DNA of 64,000 nucleotides from Nephromyces sp. MM_2019. Lineage: Eukaryota; Apicomplexa; Aconoidasida; Nephromycida. Below are positions 50,325 through 62,780 of this stretch, piece by piece. The translations under genes and the position numbers were made by a program. The stretch spans positions 62,001 to 126,000 of the forward strand of contig JADHZB010002038.1 in NCBI GenBank assembly GCA_015657535.1. Direction: 5' to 3'. How positions within the stretch are numbered: the first letter of the stretch is position 1; each line of letters starts with the position of its first letter. The notes under the pieces were generated by a model. The model was given only the letters and a program-made list of their open reading frames with translations. It did not search any database and was not told the DNA's origin.

Positions 50325-50699
50325 TCACTTTCCGCTTGTCTATTGCATAGCGGTATGCCGTCAGTTTCGCGAACGCAGGAAGTGTGGCCTGCAGCATCCA
50401 ATGTCGATTAATTAAAAGAAGTAGATTGGTGGTATAAAGTAGCCTACAGATCGCTCCGCGATAAATCGACTCCGGCTGTAATTATTCGCAATACAATTTT
50501 AAAACTTTTCTCTGCTTTATTGGTATTGTTTACCGGGAATTCTTCGCAAAGGGGGACTCTGCGGCTAATTTCTGTCGCTCAAAAGTTTTCAAATAAATTT
50601 TTCCTTGAAAGCTAGCACTTAACTTCTGAAATGTACCTACCTGAATTGGGGCTTAGCTTGCTGACGAAATGATTGAGTGATTACTACTATATTCAATAT

Positions 50700-50894
50700 T
50701 TATTGAAGCTCAAAATACTTGACAGCATGGGCCTCGCAGGAAAAATCCATTTTCCAACCATTTTGTATGATTAGCAGGTAGAGTTCGAGCGCTATAAAAG
50801 CTGTACGTAGTGGCTGCCTGGCTGAAATTAAGTCGCTCATCTCTTCAACTTTGCAATTGAAGCTTTTTCTCTCGAAGCGCAAGATGAAATTCAC
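50700..50894 (-). CDS. Candidate 64-codon ORF, unknown
   Basis: An ATG-led minus-strand frame (MNFILRFERKSFNCKVEEM start) with mixed composition and a moderately hydrophobic centre (AFIALELYLLII). It is the same strand as the 50115-50324 ORF and could belong to one spliced gene. No similarity is recognised. Confidence 0.25.
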   Translation of the reverse strand: MNFILRFERKSFNCKVEEMSDLISARQPLRTAFIALELYLLIIQNGWKMDFSCEAHAVKYFELQ

Positions 50895-52180
50895 GTGAAA
50901 TTTTTATACACTGATATAATACACAGCGGCACATAGGTACATAAACCAATTTCATTCCTTAGAAGCACAGATAGCGAGTGAAATTAGCTTACGTATTCTT
51001 GCAACTTTGAAATATATAGTCAAAATCGTCCCTTTTGCCAAGCAATTTCGGATTCCAATAAACGCATGTATGTACGCTAGGGAGCGTAACCTTTGCACTG
51101 AAAATAACCATTTAAGCATAACAGAGTTCTACAAATAGTTTTACGTAAATGTAGTTTGTTCAGATTCTGCTATGAGCGCAATATCCTTTAGAAATATTCA
51201 CGCATGTGTTGAGAATCCAAAACATTTACACATGTGGTAATCTAGTATTGGGTCCCAGATTTGATTGAGACTAGCTTGAAAATATTTTGGAACAGGTAAT
51301 GAGACGTCTAATATTGTAGCAAAAACACTTATTCTAAATTGAAGCGCAGTATTATGGAAGGTTCATAGTCGACTTAACATAAAAATCAGTTTGATAGCGT
51401 TGCGTTTAAATCGTTTGCTAGCATTAAAATGCCTACACTAAATGTATTAAATAAAGCTGCATTGAATTAAACGTAGCAGGCATACGCAAGCATAACATGT
51501 AGGCTCTCAATAAAGTACTTGCGTGAGAAAACCTTATTCATGAGAGAGTTTCTGCTTGCGTAGTTACTCTTTCTTTCCTAGTCTTGTCATTACCTTTGCG
51601 CATTGTTATATGTTTACACAAAAGTTTCCAACAAGAGCTGGGTTGGCGACTTACCACCCTTGTAAAGATAAGAAACAGGCACATTTATGCTTCCAAAAAA
51701 ATGTGCAACGAAAAGATTTAAGACTAATTTCTACATCCTGTAGAATTAACTCTTTTCCGAAATGATTTTCCGCTTGAGTAATAAAAAATTTTCGGTACCG
51801 GTCTAAGTTTAATGCTCTTAATAATTTGACAAATTTTATAGGAATGTTTTAAGAAAATTAGTTCGCTAGCAAAATTCTTTACCCTTAGAAAATTGAAGCA
51901 TTTCAGTGGTCTGAGAAATTGAATATGGAGTTTCAAATGTGGTTTTTTTATTAATGATCGTTCATCATGGAGTGGCAGCCCTAGCAAAACTCTTAAAATT
52001 ATGCTTGAATTCTTTGTAAGATGTTTTTAGCTGCTCATAAGCTTGGAAGATAGAAAAAAGAAATTACGCGGCAAGAAAGCTCAGAAGCTATATAAAAAAT
52101 AGTTGAATCACTTTTTAAAGGACTCGTGAATTTCGCTGAATATTCCGGTACTAGCATTATACTTTGGAGCACCACTGCAC
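50895..52180. other. Intergenic, AT-rich
   Basis: No supported gene. It should contain the 3' UTR of the alveolin gene at its right end. Confidence 0.45.
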
Positions 52181-54747
52181 TTATACCATTTGAGGCACTT
52201 GCTGTCCCGTTACTGCACTTACAATTTTGTTAGTTTCTGATGCATTTCGCTCTGTGCTAAACAGTTTATCCAGAGCTTGAACACCTACTTTCTCTTGTGA
52301 AATATTTTTTTTTGAATAAGTGCCATTGAGAATATCGGTCATCATTGGAGCGGGCATCCCTGTTATGCCTGTTAGCATACAATCGTGAAAGCATGCCTAT
52401 CTTGTACAATATAAGACAATAATCGCTCAACCCACTGAGATTACCTAGTAAATTTGAAATTAGCATATATAAGTTATGAATATTTAAAAACTCAATTGCG
52501 TACACAAGTAGCGTTGATAGGATTTTGCAGGTAAATGTGGTTACCAAATAGCAAGGCTGCAAAAATTCTACTATGCTCTAGAAATTTTATCTTTTTCAAT
52601 GAATATAAACAATGTTGCTCACCAGGATCTGCCCAACCATCAGGTACAGGACCAAATATTTGTTCAAATTCGGCTTTATTGTTAGTGGTGTTGCTATCCG
52701 GTACCAATTTTACAAATTTAGGAGTCTCAAAATTAGGGAGCGTAATAAACTGGTGCACTTCTACGGCATGAAGTTTAAATGAAATGGGATCAAGTGAGCC
52801 TCCAAAAACAGCTTCCTTTTTAACACTGCCTTTATATTCCACTGTAGGCTCTAGCTCCTTCAATTTTTGAGCGTTTTCTGTAAAGATAATATTACAATAT
52901 AAGTATTATAAATTTCTAAAATTATGACTGGAAGGACTCAATTAGGGATAACCTGATGGACTAATAGTTCAAAATTATCGAAAAATTAGACAAAAATCTC
53001 CAATGCAGTGCTACCACTCAAAAAAGTAAGAAACACACTCACCTGATTGGTTTTCTTTTTCCTTTGAATGCCGTTCATACTCGGCGTTGAAAAAAGTCTT
53101 AAAGTCCTTTGGCATATTCTTAGGATATCCAGAAGCATCATAACCTTCATCGCTGTATGGTTTTTCTTTGAAGAAAGGCCACAAAAACCAACTACTCTCT
53201 TCTTTTTTAGGCTTTGAAGCGGCGGTACCATCCAGTTGAGCTAACGAATCTAGCTGTATTTACAAAATATTTAATAGAGCTTTTTGCACGCTCAGGTTAA
53301 AATGGCACTTTTAATTCATGTTCAGCGAGTGAAAAACCAAAAGCTTGTTTTAAGATCTATTGTACGTCACGCTTTTCATACTGCATGCCAATATTCTTGT
53401 TAACCTTAATGAACTTCCAGTTCATTGCAGAAATTACAAGTAGTTTAGAAAGCTGCCGCGAGTGTCTACCTTAAATTCCTTCAAAAGATAGACTATATGA
53501 CTGCTCTATAGGAGAGAAGCGATATTCAGATGAATTCTTCTGAAAAAGTTTAGTGTTATCGGTCCGCTCACCTGGGGGGTTGGCATTGGGAACACAGGCA
53601 TCGCTTCCGCAGAGTTAGCTCCCGTATGACTTCTGAATTTGCTCCAGGCATCAGTGTCTAGCAAGTGGATAGGTTTGCCAGTAGGTTTTTTTTTGCTTTT
53701 TACGAAAACCAAAGTAATGAACACGACAGATTATGGCTTTCATTGCAATTGTATATCCGACTGAAAGCAGTCCCCTTAACGCCCGTAAAGATATCTACAT
53801 TTAAAATACATGATTCAGTATTACCCCACACTTATGTGACACGGACCATAATCTTCCTCCCTTGCCAAAAAAAGAAGCTTTTCCAATCGAAAGGCATCTT
53901 ATACTACACGCCATATTGCTGTTAATTATTTCCATTCTGCATGTTGCTGCGAAGTTCATTGCAAAAAAGCATGTGAAAAACAATGTTCACCTGAACTGGC
54001 GTCTTAGCATGAGAAGCAGCTAAAATTCTTACCAGTCTTTACGATGGGCTCATCTTTCACGAACTTCTGCTCCGGATAAGGAACTATTAAAGGTGAAGGG
54101 CACGCAAGTTCTACATCGAATTTCGGGACATATTTGTATACAGGCACATCTTGATATTGCTCCTTCCATTGGTACTTAACCACTTCCACCGGCTTTTCTA
54201 CTTCTGTTATCTTGGGGACGATTTTCTCCTTTATATCAACAACTATTTCCTTATCGACGTACTTATCGACGTACTTGACTCGTGGTACTTCAACTTCTAT
54301 GAGCTGTTGCTCCCCTTCGTATTTGGGAACAGGTTTAGGAACATGTCGTACATCCCAGGTAGGTACGAACTTTGGCGAGTATCCCATAGAAACGGGCACA
54401 GTGACTGGTTTCTCAACGTACTTGCTAGTTTCTACCTCTATAGACTCTTGTGTGTACGCTATGTCAATCTTGGGAACATCCTGAATAGTTTCTTGTGTAT
54501 ATACTTTCGGTATAAGTGTATCATGCACATCAATTTCAGGAACCTCATAATATTTATCTCTCCTAAGTACGTCTTGATAAACTGGTACAGGAACAACGGG
54601 TTGGTCTCCTTGCACCCGAATAACTACTCTCTCATTGCAACACGGTACACAGGGTTTGCAGAAATCCATGGTAGCTTCTGCCGGACCGCTACAACACGAA
54701 AGCAGCCCTGCATTATGTAGACCACTTCCTCCATCACGCGGATCCAT
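52181..54747 (-). CDS. Alveolin (inner membrane complex protein) with long C-terminal tail
   Basis: Five minus-strand exons in phase: 54747-54033, 53657-53572, 53253-53043, 52877-52623 and 52368-52181, giving 484 residues. Exon 1 (238 residues) has a Cys-rich N-terminus (LLSCCSG, CKPCVPCC) fit for palmitoylation. Alveolin repeats of Val, Pro, Glu, Lys and Tyr follow: DKYYEVPEIDVHDTLIPKVY, ETSKYVEKPVTVPV, EVPRVKYVDKYVDKEIVVDI and ITEVEKPVEVVKYQWK. Alveolins build the filament network under the inner membrane complex (pellicle) of apicomplexans and other alveolates. Exons 2-5 add a 246-residue tail without alveolin repeats (SWFLWPFFKEKPYSDEGYD, FGPVPDGWADPG, ITGMPAPMMTDIL). Unspliced reading of exon 1 instead ends eight residues later at KNFSCFSC and a stop. 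The exon 1 donor GTAAGA is strong, and no ATG precedes exon 2 in good context, so I prefer one gene. Two adjacent genes remain possible. Confidence 0.8.
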
Positions 54748-57700
54748 TTTGTATGCTTACCAATAAACGATTTAAGCGACCGAAGATATCCCTTTCAGGG
54801 TTAACGTTCAAATTGCGGATTTGATCGCGGTGCAAGAAACTTGAAGAAGCCGAAGCAGGTGTCAAAAAATCCTCCTACTTCATAGGGGCTGCATGATAGC
54901 GCAGTGACTCGACTAATCCTCTATTCTAGTATAATAATTTCAGAAAAAACTTGCTAATCTGAGATAGTAACTTGATGTTACTGTAGGGGTGTGCTCCATA
55001 TCAACTGAATAAAATAATAAATATTGAAAAATAAAAAAAATTATTTGTATTATTTTTGTTTTTATTTTCGAGTTTTCAGTGATTAACACATCATTTGTCA
55101 TGAGCAGTTTCAGAAGGAAACAGACTTCTAGAAGATTTTTCACACGGTTAGCTCATAAGCCCACCGAACAGAGATGATATAGTACGGACCTAAAAATGAC
55201 AAAGGGGCTATACTGAAATGGCATTCTATACTGAAAAGCAGGAATGCAATCGAGGTAAGCTTTTTAAACTTCATCCCATACCATAGAGGGCACTCTTCGC
55301 TTAAAAAGGTCGAAGAGAGTTTTCTTATTTCCTTAACATTGGCTACCTACCATCCCTAGGAGCTCAAAAGCCACAAACATAATGAAATATTGAGTAGTAA
55401 CAAAATCATCCTTCATATTCTCCTTGGAAGTCAATTTGAAATTTGTATCATAAAGTTATTCGATAAGTCTTACTGAACTATGTTGATGGGCAGAAGTTAA
55501 TCAAAAGCTTAGTTTACCTTAGATCAAATCCCTTTGATGAAAAGTGATTAGGTGAAGTGACACTGAGAGATCGTTCACAATTCGATTTTCCGGAATATAT
55601 GCTAGGTATACCTACCGCTTGTATGCGCTTCTCATGAAAGTAGAAAGTGCTGCAGGGGGATCGACTTCTGCTCGTTAGAGCAGAACTTAGGGAAAAAATT
55701 CTAATATCCAGGGTAGCAAAAAAAATCCAAAGTTATACGTTTATTGATAGTTCCAGTTAAACTTGGAAAACTTGATACTACAGTTCGAAACTGACTCAAT
55801 CAGTGTGCGTATAATGGTAGCTACACCAAAATATACCCCACGGTCAGGCTTCTCTTAAATGAAAGCACGCAAGAAACGAAGCTAGTATGTGAGCCAGTCG
55901 AGCCTGAGCACCATTGCCAAGTGAAAGTAGCGCGGAGGTCTCTATGCATGGATCACTTGACTAGCTTCGCTGGCCATGCAGCTTCGTATCGGATGAGCAT
56001 CGCAAGCTACACGGGGAATTTCTGAGTAGACTAGGAGCAATATAATGAAAGTGGGTTAATAACATTCTAGTATATCGCATTTCTATGACTCAAAGTACAT
56101 TGAAATGATGCATTTTAGGGAGTAGTCAGATAAATTTCAACTCCTTGATTGATACAAGGTGAGTATGAAAGCATTTTACGCAATTTTAAGTCATTCGCTG
56201 TGTTGCTACACTCTTTTTGTAACAATGTTCACAGAATCGAGGCTACAGTACAACATGCTTTGAGCTCAGTATATTTCATTTAAGGCAAAGTAATGATTAA
56301 ATAAACAATGCAATTGCGCACTAATTCCTAGCTTTAACTAAAAAAGTCGTGGGACAGTTGCTTTTCCTCACAAATAGTTTAAATCATTATTTATTTGCAA
56401 GCATCTAGTAGTACTCCTGAACCCTGATGTGAGCAGTGGTACTGCGATACTGATATTGTCATCTTACTGCTCGTTATTTTGGTGCAAAAATATTAGAAGG
56501 TGCTAAGAAGCCTTAGACTTGTTCGAAGATAAGCTACTCATTATCTATACCTTGTGCTTACACCTTGGCTCTAGAGTAAGGGAAAGCTCAATTACGATAT
56601 TCACCTGATGAGCCGCCATGGCACTTGCCTGTTCGTAAGCTATGCTTTACTCAGACAGGGTCCTGCTACAAAAAATATCTTTAAATACAAGTGCTACTTG
56701 GTTCCTTACTGCATCAGCTATATGTGCTCCTACATCACAAAAACCTACTTGAAGTACCTGCAAAGATTTCATCAGTATTCAGGGATCAAAATTCATATCA
56801 TAAGCGGTTTCAGCTGCATAACTAGTGTGCTGTGAGCTACTAACTGTTTTTCTAATACATGTTAACTTGAGTATAGTCCTGTATTAGCGATAGTCTTTGG
56901 TGCTTGCCTACTATTTTGATAATTACAGATAAATGCCTTAGAATATCATCACTGCACTAAGGGCACATCTTCACATAATTCTTAAGCTAATAATAAGGTC
57001 ACCTCGTTGGGTTTCGCGCCTGAACCGGTGACCGTGACTACCTTCAATGCTAAGTCGAGACGGGCCTAATGTGAGAATTCTGGAAACGCGCAGTAACGAA
57101 TAGCGCAAGAGTATAACATGAATGAACCCTGACCTAAAGCGGAATTTTAATGGCGTGACTATGGGGCTACAAGCCATCAAAGCATGCTTCTGCTGCTGCG
57201 TACTTTCTTAACGCTGGAGTTACGTTGAAACGTAATTTATATTTAAACTCTTCTACTCGCTGAGAAAAGCCTTATTCTAGCTTCGTTTCCATTTAAAAAA
57301 GCAAAGCTACAATTAAAGTTAGAAGGAATATTCGGAAAGCAAAATTTACGGGACTTGAGTCAACGTGAGTTTCGTGAAAATTGTTAATTTTCGCATGCTA
57401 TGCTTCAGTGACTAAAGAAATCGGTAATGACTTGAGTTTTTGTGGTTTGTGCTCGCGCAAGTTATGTGAGTGACCATTCAGCGCACTTGGCATTATTTAC
57501 CCATAAATTCACTAGGAAATTTCGCTATTAGGTAATGCATTAATTTTTATAATTGATCATCAAAAATTTTAGCCATAGCATAAGAGTCATGATGACATTA
57601 TCTGATATCCAAATTTTTGGGCCACGGTAGCATAACGTGGGGACTAATTAAAGTGACGACTTTCCTTAATACAGAGGTCGGAAGTCCAAAAAAATTTATT

Positions 57701-57757
57701 CAAAACGTAATTCATGGCTATCGCCATAAATTTTAGAATTTTCAGACTAGTTCAAAA
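54748..57757. other. Intergenic
   Basis: No supported gene over 3 kb. A 75-codon plus-strand frame at 56608-56835 (MSRHGTCLFVSYALL start) is the most protein-like ORF but has no recognised similarity. The first few hundred bases should include the alveolin promoter. Confidence 0.4.
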
Positions 57758-59311
57758 ATGATTACTTCAAAGTCAAAAAGCGCTTCTGGCTCCTGCGGGG
57801 GAAGCGGAAAATCAAGATTATCTTTGGGATGTATGACGGGCACGGGAGCATCCTCTATTCAAGAAGAACTACCATTATTGATCTCCTTGGCAGCCGCGGG
57901 TAAAACTAGCATACTCCTTGTGTTCCTCTGATTATATATAATGCGTCGTAAGTGCATTATCTTCAGTATCTTTAAAATTATTGAAAATGTTCACTATTCA
58001 TTAAAAACTGGCGGTTTATCAAAAAACATAAACATAGAAGTGGGAAGATCAGTCAGCATTCAAACTGACAAGATTTCACCTTTTTTTTGTAGGTCTGGGT
58101 TTCTATTATTTGCAAATCTATCCCACCCTGGCACTAATTGTGGTGGGATATTATGCAGCAGCCATAGCAATCGCACCATTTTTGGTAAAGTTGCTCCCTG
58201 AGAAAGATAGGAAACTATCTACTGGAGATGCAGAGAAATACTGTTTAGCTATTCCAATAATACTTCACTTGCTTGTATTCAATTTGGTACCATGGCTCTC
58301 CGCACATAGCCAAGAGCGAAGTATATTCCAGTATATTTTTGGAGGACACGGTACCTCGGGATACACCTTGCCGATGCTGATACACCATATGGGGCCTCAT
58401 TTTTTTCTTCTTTTATCTAACGTAGCAGGTCAGTAATGGATATTTTTCTTGCTTTTTAAAATTAGCTTTATTGTCGAGGGCTATGCCTTGACAGTAGATT
58501 TTTGTGAAAGCCGACCACAGCACAGTTCACTATATTCTTATATTTTTTTGCATAAAATTTGAAGTAGGCATTGGCGAAATATATCGGAATCACACCTGGA
58601 TATCTTAGCCTATTTTTGGGAGGCGCACAATCATAGCGACAATATGTTTGTGCGTCGACTATAAGCATGAGACATGAAGGACTTCGAAGCAAAGTAGTGC
58701 CTGCTGATATTACGCGAAAAAAGATATAGCTACAAAAAGATTTTAGTGTAAATTCTTTAAAAGATATGTATGCTGGAAGACTCTCTTATAGTATCGATAA
58801 AAGAATTTTCTTAAATCTAGTTGTGACCTGAGCAATGAGTTACGTGCATGGTATGTGAAAGCTACGCCATCTTAATTTCTAAAGGACTACAGCATATTTA
58901 TTTAATTTCTTCTCAAGGCGTAGTAGAACCTTTTATTGAGTCTACAAGGCGCATAGTAAAGCTATAATAGTTACTCTGTGCCAATGCCTGATGAAAAATT
59001 GAAGTTTAAATGTGATTTGTTATACACTATATGCAGGTATCAAATTGTTTCGGAAAATCCATGCAGATAATACTGTCGGCTTCTTCGTATCTCTCATCGG
59101 AACATTAGTGCGAGCATACTTTCTCCTTCTGTCTGGATGTTTCTTGTATAGCTTCGCTTCACTCTATTTCTTCGCTACGAAGAGTTTGCTCTCTTACAGT
59201 ACCGTACCACATTTAATAGTTATTAGCTTTTTCCTTTATGGATGCTACATGACGTGTCTTCGGCTGTACTACTACTATTGTAGCCTCTGCAAGTGCTGCA
59301 AGGGCGAATAA
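57758..59311 (+). CDS. Polytopic membrane protein, 250 residues, unknown
   Basis: Three exons: 57758-57899, 58093-58428 and 59037-59311, all joined in phase 1 with GT-AG borders; the exon 2 acceptor follows a run of T. Exon 1 is Ser/Gly-rich (SKSKSASGSCGGSGKS), then LISLAAAG. Hydrophobic segments follow at YLQIYPTLALIVVGYYAAA, AIPIILHLLVFNLVPWL, HFFLLLSNVA, VSLIGTLVRAYFLLLSGCFL and HLIVISFFLYGCYM, so five or six membrane helices are likely. The C-terminus is Cys-rich (CSLCKCCKGE), suited to lipid modification. The MAPEG superfamily has a similar size and helix count, but its signature residues were not seen. Function is unknown; exon structure is well supported. Confidence 0.7.
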
Positions 59312-60180
59312 GTGGCTGTAATATATCATTGGATTTTTTTCCTTTCATGATGGTGTGCTAAAAAGTGTTGCATAGAACAGCAATTCTCGTTAGCAGATAT
59401 TTAGAGATATAAAGGATACCCCGGTTTAAGCGGGTTGTTCCGTTACGTAGTTCTCGTACCTGAAAAATTCAAAACTTAATCTAACACTGGGCAAAGATTG
59501 CTGTAACACCAGCACAAGGCGCTAATTCTATATAAAACACAGAGTGTTCCTATGCTTTAAAGCAACTCCGGTGTGATGCTGCATCCTGGTTATACCTAAA
59601 TTGCTCTCCCGTTTTCAAGCTTGGGCTGAAAAACAGTGCTCAAATTTGGCATGCGAAGTAATTGCAAAATTTAAAGAGTGCTTAATCATTCTATTGCTCT
59701 TAGCATGTTACCATTAAGAGTGTTAATAGGCGTTAGCAACTGAGCTATGCGAATCGAAACGTTTGACAGCTAGGTTCATGCAATGCACGGCTAGGAAATA
59801 TTCCCAACTAAATTAACTCGTTACGGGATCCTTCCGATCTAAGCTGGAAAACTTTCTTCTGCAATGAAGGAACTAGATGGAGCGATTTAAAAAAAACCAA
59901 AATATTTTAATCTCAGTCGGTTGTGTAACCAGACATCCTTCACCTTAAAGAAGTGAACTATTTATTAGGAAATGGCGTAGAGCTCGACGTTTTGTCACCA
60001 TTACGCGTAATTTGAGCCGTCATTCGCAGGTTTTAAAATTATTAAGATGAAACGTAAGTAACTCTTCTTCCACATGAAAAGCAATGAAATTTCGTGGATC
60101 AGTTTTGGGTGGTTTCAGCTTCAGTTTGACCGTAGAAACACTTGTTCATAATAGCTTATCACATAATTATTGACCTTAGG
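59312..60180. other. Intergenic
   Basis: No supported gene. Confidence 0.4.
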
Positions 60181-60351
60181 ATGACTACGCTTCCTACCCT
60201 CGACAACTGCTGGCTATCAGAGTACAAGAAAAACATTGAGCATTTAACTAGCGTTCAAATGTTAATGCTAGCCAAAATATTGCGATTGAGCTGCCTATTG
60301 GGCCAGCAGACAGATGCAGCCAGGCGTGTGCCACGGGTTGGAGTTTCCTAG
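60181..60351 (+). CDS. Candidate 56-codon ORF, unknown
   Basis: An ATG-led frame reading MTTLPTLDNCWLSEYKKNIE and then a helical stretch (SVQMLMLAKILRLSCLLGQQ), ending with TAG. Its composition is gene-like. It could be a first exon or a short gene. No similarity is recognised. Confidence 0.25.
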   Translation: MTTLPTLDNCWLSEYKKNIEHLTSVQMLMLAKILRLSCLLGQQTDAARRVPRVGVS

Positions 60352-60919
60352 CACAACTAGCCACTTTAGCTGGGTCCTGTATGTTTCCTGGCTTAGGTAT
60401 AGGCTATGAGGGTACTGCAAGCGAAGTGAGTTTATTATTTGGGGGTAGAAGGAAGTCATTTTGTGCTTTAGCGGAGTAATCTGTGTGTCAGCTCAGATAC
60501 TACGTATGCACAATGAAGGTTCCTAGCTGAGTACTTGAGACTCTAGATACAAATAGGTGACGCTAGGTTTTCGCCAGGGTAATTGTGAATAGTCATCAGG
60601 CGTTATCTTGTTCATCTGCTATCCGGTGCTGCGGTGATTCGGAGTTTTAATCATTTGACGTACCTCCCCTACAACCAACCAATATCAACCTTAAGTGTGC
60701 TTTAAGTTCCTCAAGTACGATTTTCTTCGCTCTATATGCACAAAAAGCAGATGTACCAACTACGAGTACGGGTATTATAGAGGCGCCACGCCCCATGTCT
60801 ACTCACTACAGCCACCGTCACTGCCACCAATAATTGTGTTGTGCTCCCTGCGGAAAGGTACTCGAGACGCTGCCAGATATATACTGCCTCATCATCTACA
60901 TTCGGATTAGCGCCCAGCC

Positions 60920-61110
60920 TCGACTAGCCGATGGCACACACGCTTGCACATGCACACGCGGTATACACATGTGGCCAGAATCCCGTGTTTCGGTAAACTC
61001 GGACGTCGCGCATCATCCTGCTGTACGTACAGGGCGTATGCGCCCACGCACACACACGCACACGCTAGCAGTCCCTCCTGGGCGGCAGGGCACACGCATA
61101 CACCCAATCA
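60920..61110. repeat. CACACGC-rich low-complexity tract
   Basis: Many overlapping CACACGC, GCACAC and ACACGCA words occur here, with higher GC than the surroundings. ORFs across it (60834-61235 and others) are products of the repeat and are not supported as genes. Confidence 0.6.
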
Positions 61111-61399
61111 CGCCACAAAATCGTGTCGCGAACTTTGGTACATGCACATCCAAACTCACACGCTCTGGAGCTATGCACTGTTGGTCACCGCGCTCCGAAG
61201 CACAGCTTGGAGGGCAGGCCTGCTCTGTTGGTTAGGGAGTTCTACATATGGGGAGCGTGCTCCTATATGAGAGCGCTTTCTACATGGGGGAGGTATTGCC
61301 AGAGTGGTAAGGTCCATTCGCTAGATTAGAAATCGCTAGAGGCTGCAGGTTTGTATGTAAAGAGATGCACTCTTAATCTTCTCGCACACCCGGTATGGG

Positions 61400-62460
61400 A
61401 TGCCTCTACCCAGTAGGCTACTTAATATAGCTTATCGTTCTTACCTCTTTCCCAACAGTGAAGACGCAGTCCAATATTGCACTCCTACAAACCCTGGAAT
61501 CAGCACAAGATAAGAGCGGATAGACATGTCTAAGCCTAGTGAGCCTGGTTATAAGCATGAAAGTTTCGCCCGCACTTCTGTGGGTGACGATTAGCCTTTA
61601 AACTCCGTTCAGCTTCGTAGGTTAGCAGCTTCGCACAATCCCTTAGTAGAACAAGGGATAATCATTCAATAACATCTGTAGCTAGCTTAGTTCAATTGGG
61701 GGCTAGCTAACTAAGCTAGCCACAATTCATATGTTAATCATTCAAGGTAAAGCAAATCAAAATTCACGCAAAAAGTCGTTCAACCGTTTTGTTAAGTCAA
61801 CACGCTTTAGATCTATCACCACAAATATCTCCTTGCCCCACATGAGCTTTGGTCATGGAGGGTAAACCCTCAAATTATTGGTGTGAATTTCTTCCACAGT
61901 TGGGATGCCAAGGGGTCGTGCCGGGCACTTTCAGCGCTCGGAAGGTTGCCAGCTCCATCAGCCGGGGAAGATCTAGTACCTACGAGTCTAATATCCCCAA
62001 GCCCGTTGTGTGTTGGCTACTACATGATTTAGTGAGAGTGACTCCACTATGCTAGGTAGAGGCCTAACTCGCCATCCTAGCACGTTTAGAAACTAGCTAG
62101 CATTAACTATAGCACACAGCATAACCTAGCGTCATCGCTTATTATCTGGAGCTAGAGACTAGCCACCTATATAAGTACAGACATGGCGCCTAAGCGAACA
62201 CATTGTAAATTTCGTGCTAAGGCTATGCATAGGCTAGAGGTCTCTCAGAGCCAGCCTACAGTCTAGCCTAGAGATTAAGGCCTAGATAATCCATACCTAG
62301 CTAGACTAGCACACAGGAAATAGCTAGCACAGCTAGTGTATGCTTGTTAGCATACAGGAGCTAGTTAACACAACCAGTGTGCGCTAGGATAGTTAACCCT
62401 CAGCACAGAAACGGCTGCCTCTGTTAGCGGCCCTAAATTGGCTAGGGCTTCATGATTATC
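61400..62460. repeat. CTAG/GCTAGC-rich region
   Basis: The tetramer CTAG and the hexamer GCTAGC recur dozens of times, most densely at 61675-61725 and 62085-62400. A short open frame at 61855-62055 (MEGKPSNYWCEFLPQLG start) lies in a gap between clusters and is not supported further. Confidence 0.6.
61681..61720. repeat. Perfect 12-bp inverted repeat, 16-nt spacer
   Basis: Left arm GCTAGCTTAGTT (61681-61692) and right arm AACTAAGCTAGC (61709-61720) are exact reverse complements. Confidence 0.85.
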
Positions 62461-62491
62461 CGTATGGATAAGCTTCGACTATACTTTGCAG

Positions 62492-62731
62492 GTATATACT
62501 CCTGAAAAAGCTCATAAGCGTACTGGTATGCCCATGATAACCAGAAAAATTTACTGTCTATCATGGGCAGGAAGCGACCAAATAGGCTCGAACATTTGCT
62601 GCAACAAAAATGACTTACACATTAACACAATGCTTACAGATATAACTCATGAAGCTGTAATTAACTCTGTAGCTATGAAAATTCAAAAATTTCACACAAG
62701 AGCGAGCCACATGTTGCTAGCACACAGCTAA
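62492..62731 (+). CDS. Possible terminal exon, unknown
   Basis: After an acceptor-like ATACTTTGCAG, an open frame of about 78 codons reads KAHKRTGMPMITRKIYCLSW and DITHEAVINSVAMKIQKFH to a TAA stop at 62729-62731. Upstream exons were not found. No similarity is recognised. Confidence 0.25.
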   Translation, partial: VYTPEKAHKRTGMPMITRKIYCLSWAGSDQIGSNICCNKNDLHINTMLTDITHEAVINSVAMKIQKFHTRASHMLLAHS

Positions 62732-62780
62732 GCGTGATTGCGGAGGGACTAAAAAGCTTTCTCTAGCAAAAGCAAAACCA

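Noticed and set aside
54151..54720. 189-codon plus-strand ORF
   Set aside because: It is the antisense shadow of the alveolin repeats.
57000..57075. Possible tRNA on the minus strand (GGTTCAGGCGC)
   Set aside because: It mismatches the B-box consensus, and the A-box to B-box spacing is too short.
60834..61270. Overlapping ORFs of 133 and 108 codons
   Set aside because: They are generated by the CACACGC low-complexity tract and change character with frame.
61285..61375. tRNA-Ser-like sequence (GCCAGAGTGGTAAGG, later GATTAGAAATC)
   Set aside because: The acceptor stem and T-arm do not pair, and the anticodon stem is only partly formed. At best it is a degenerate fragment.
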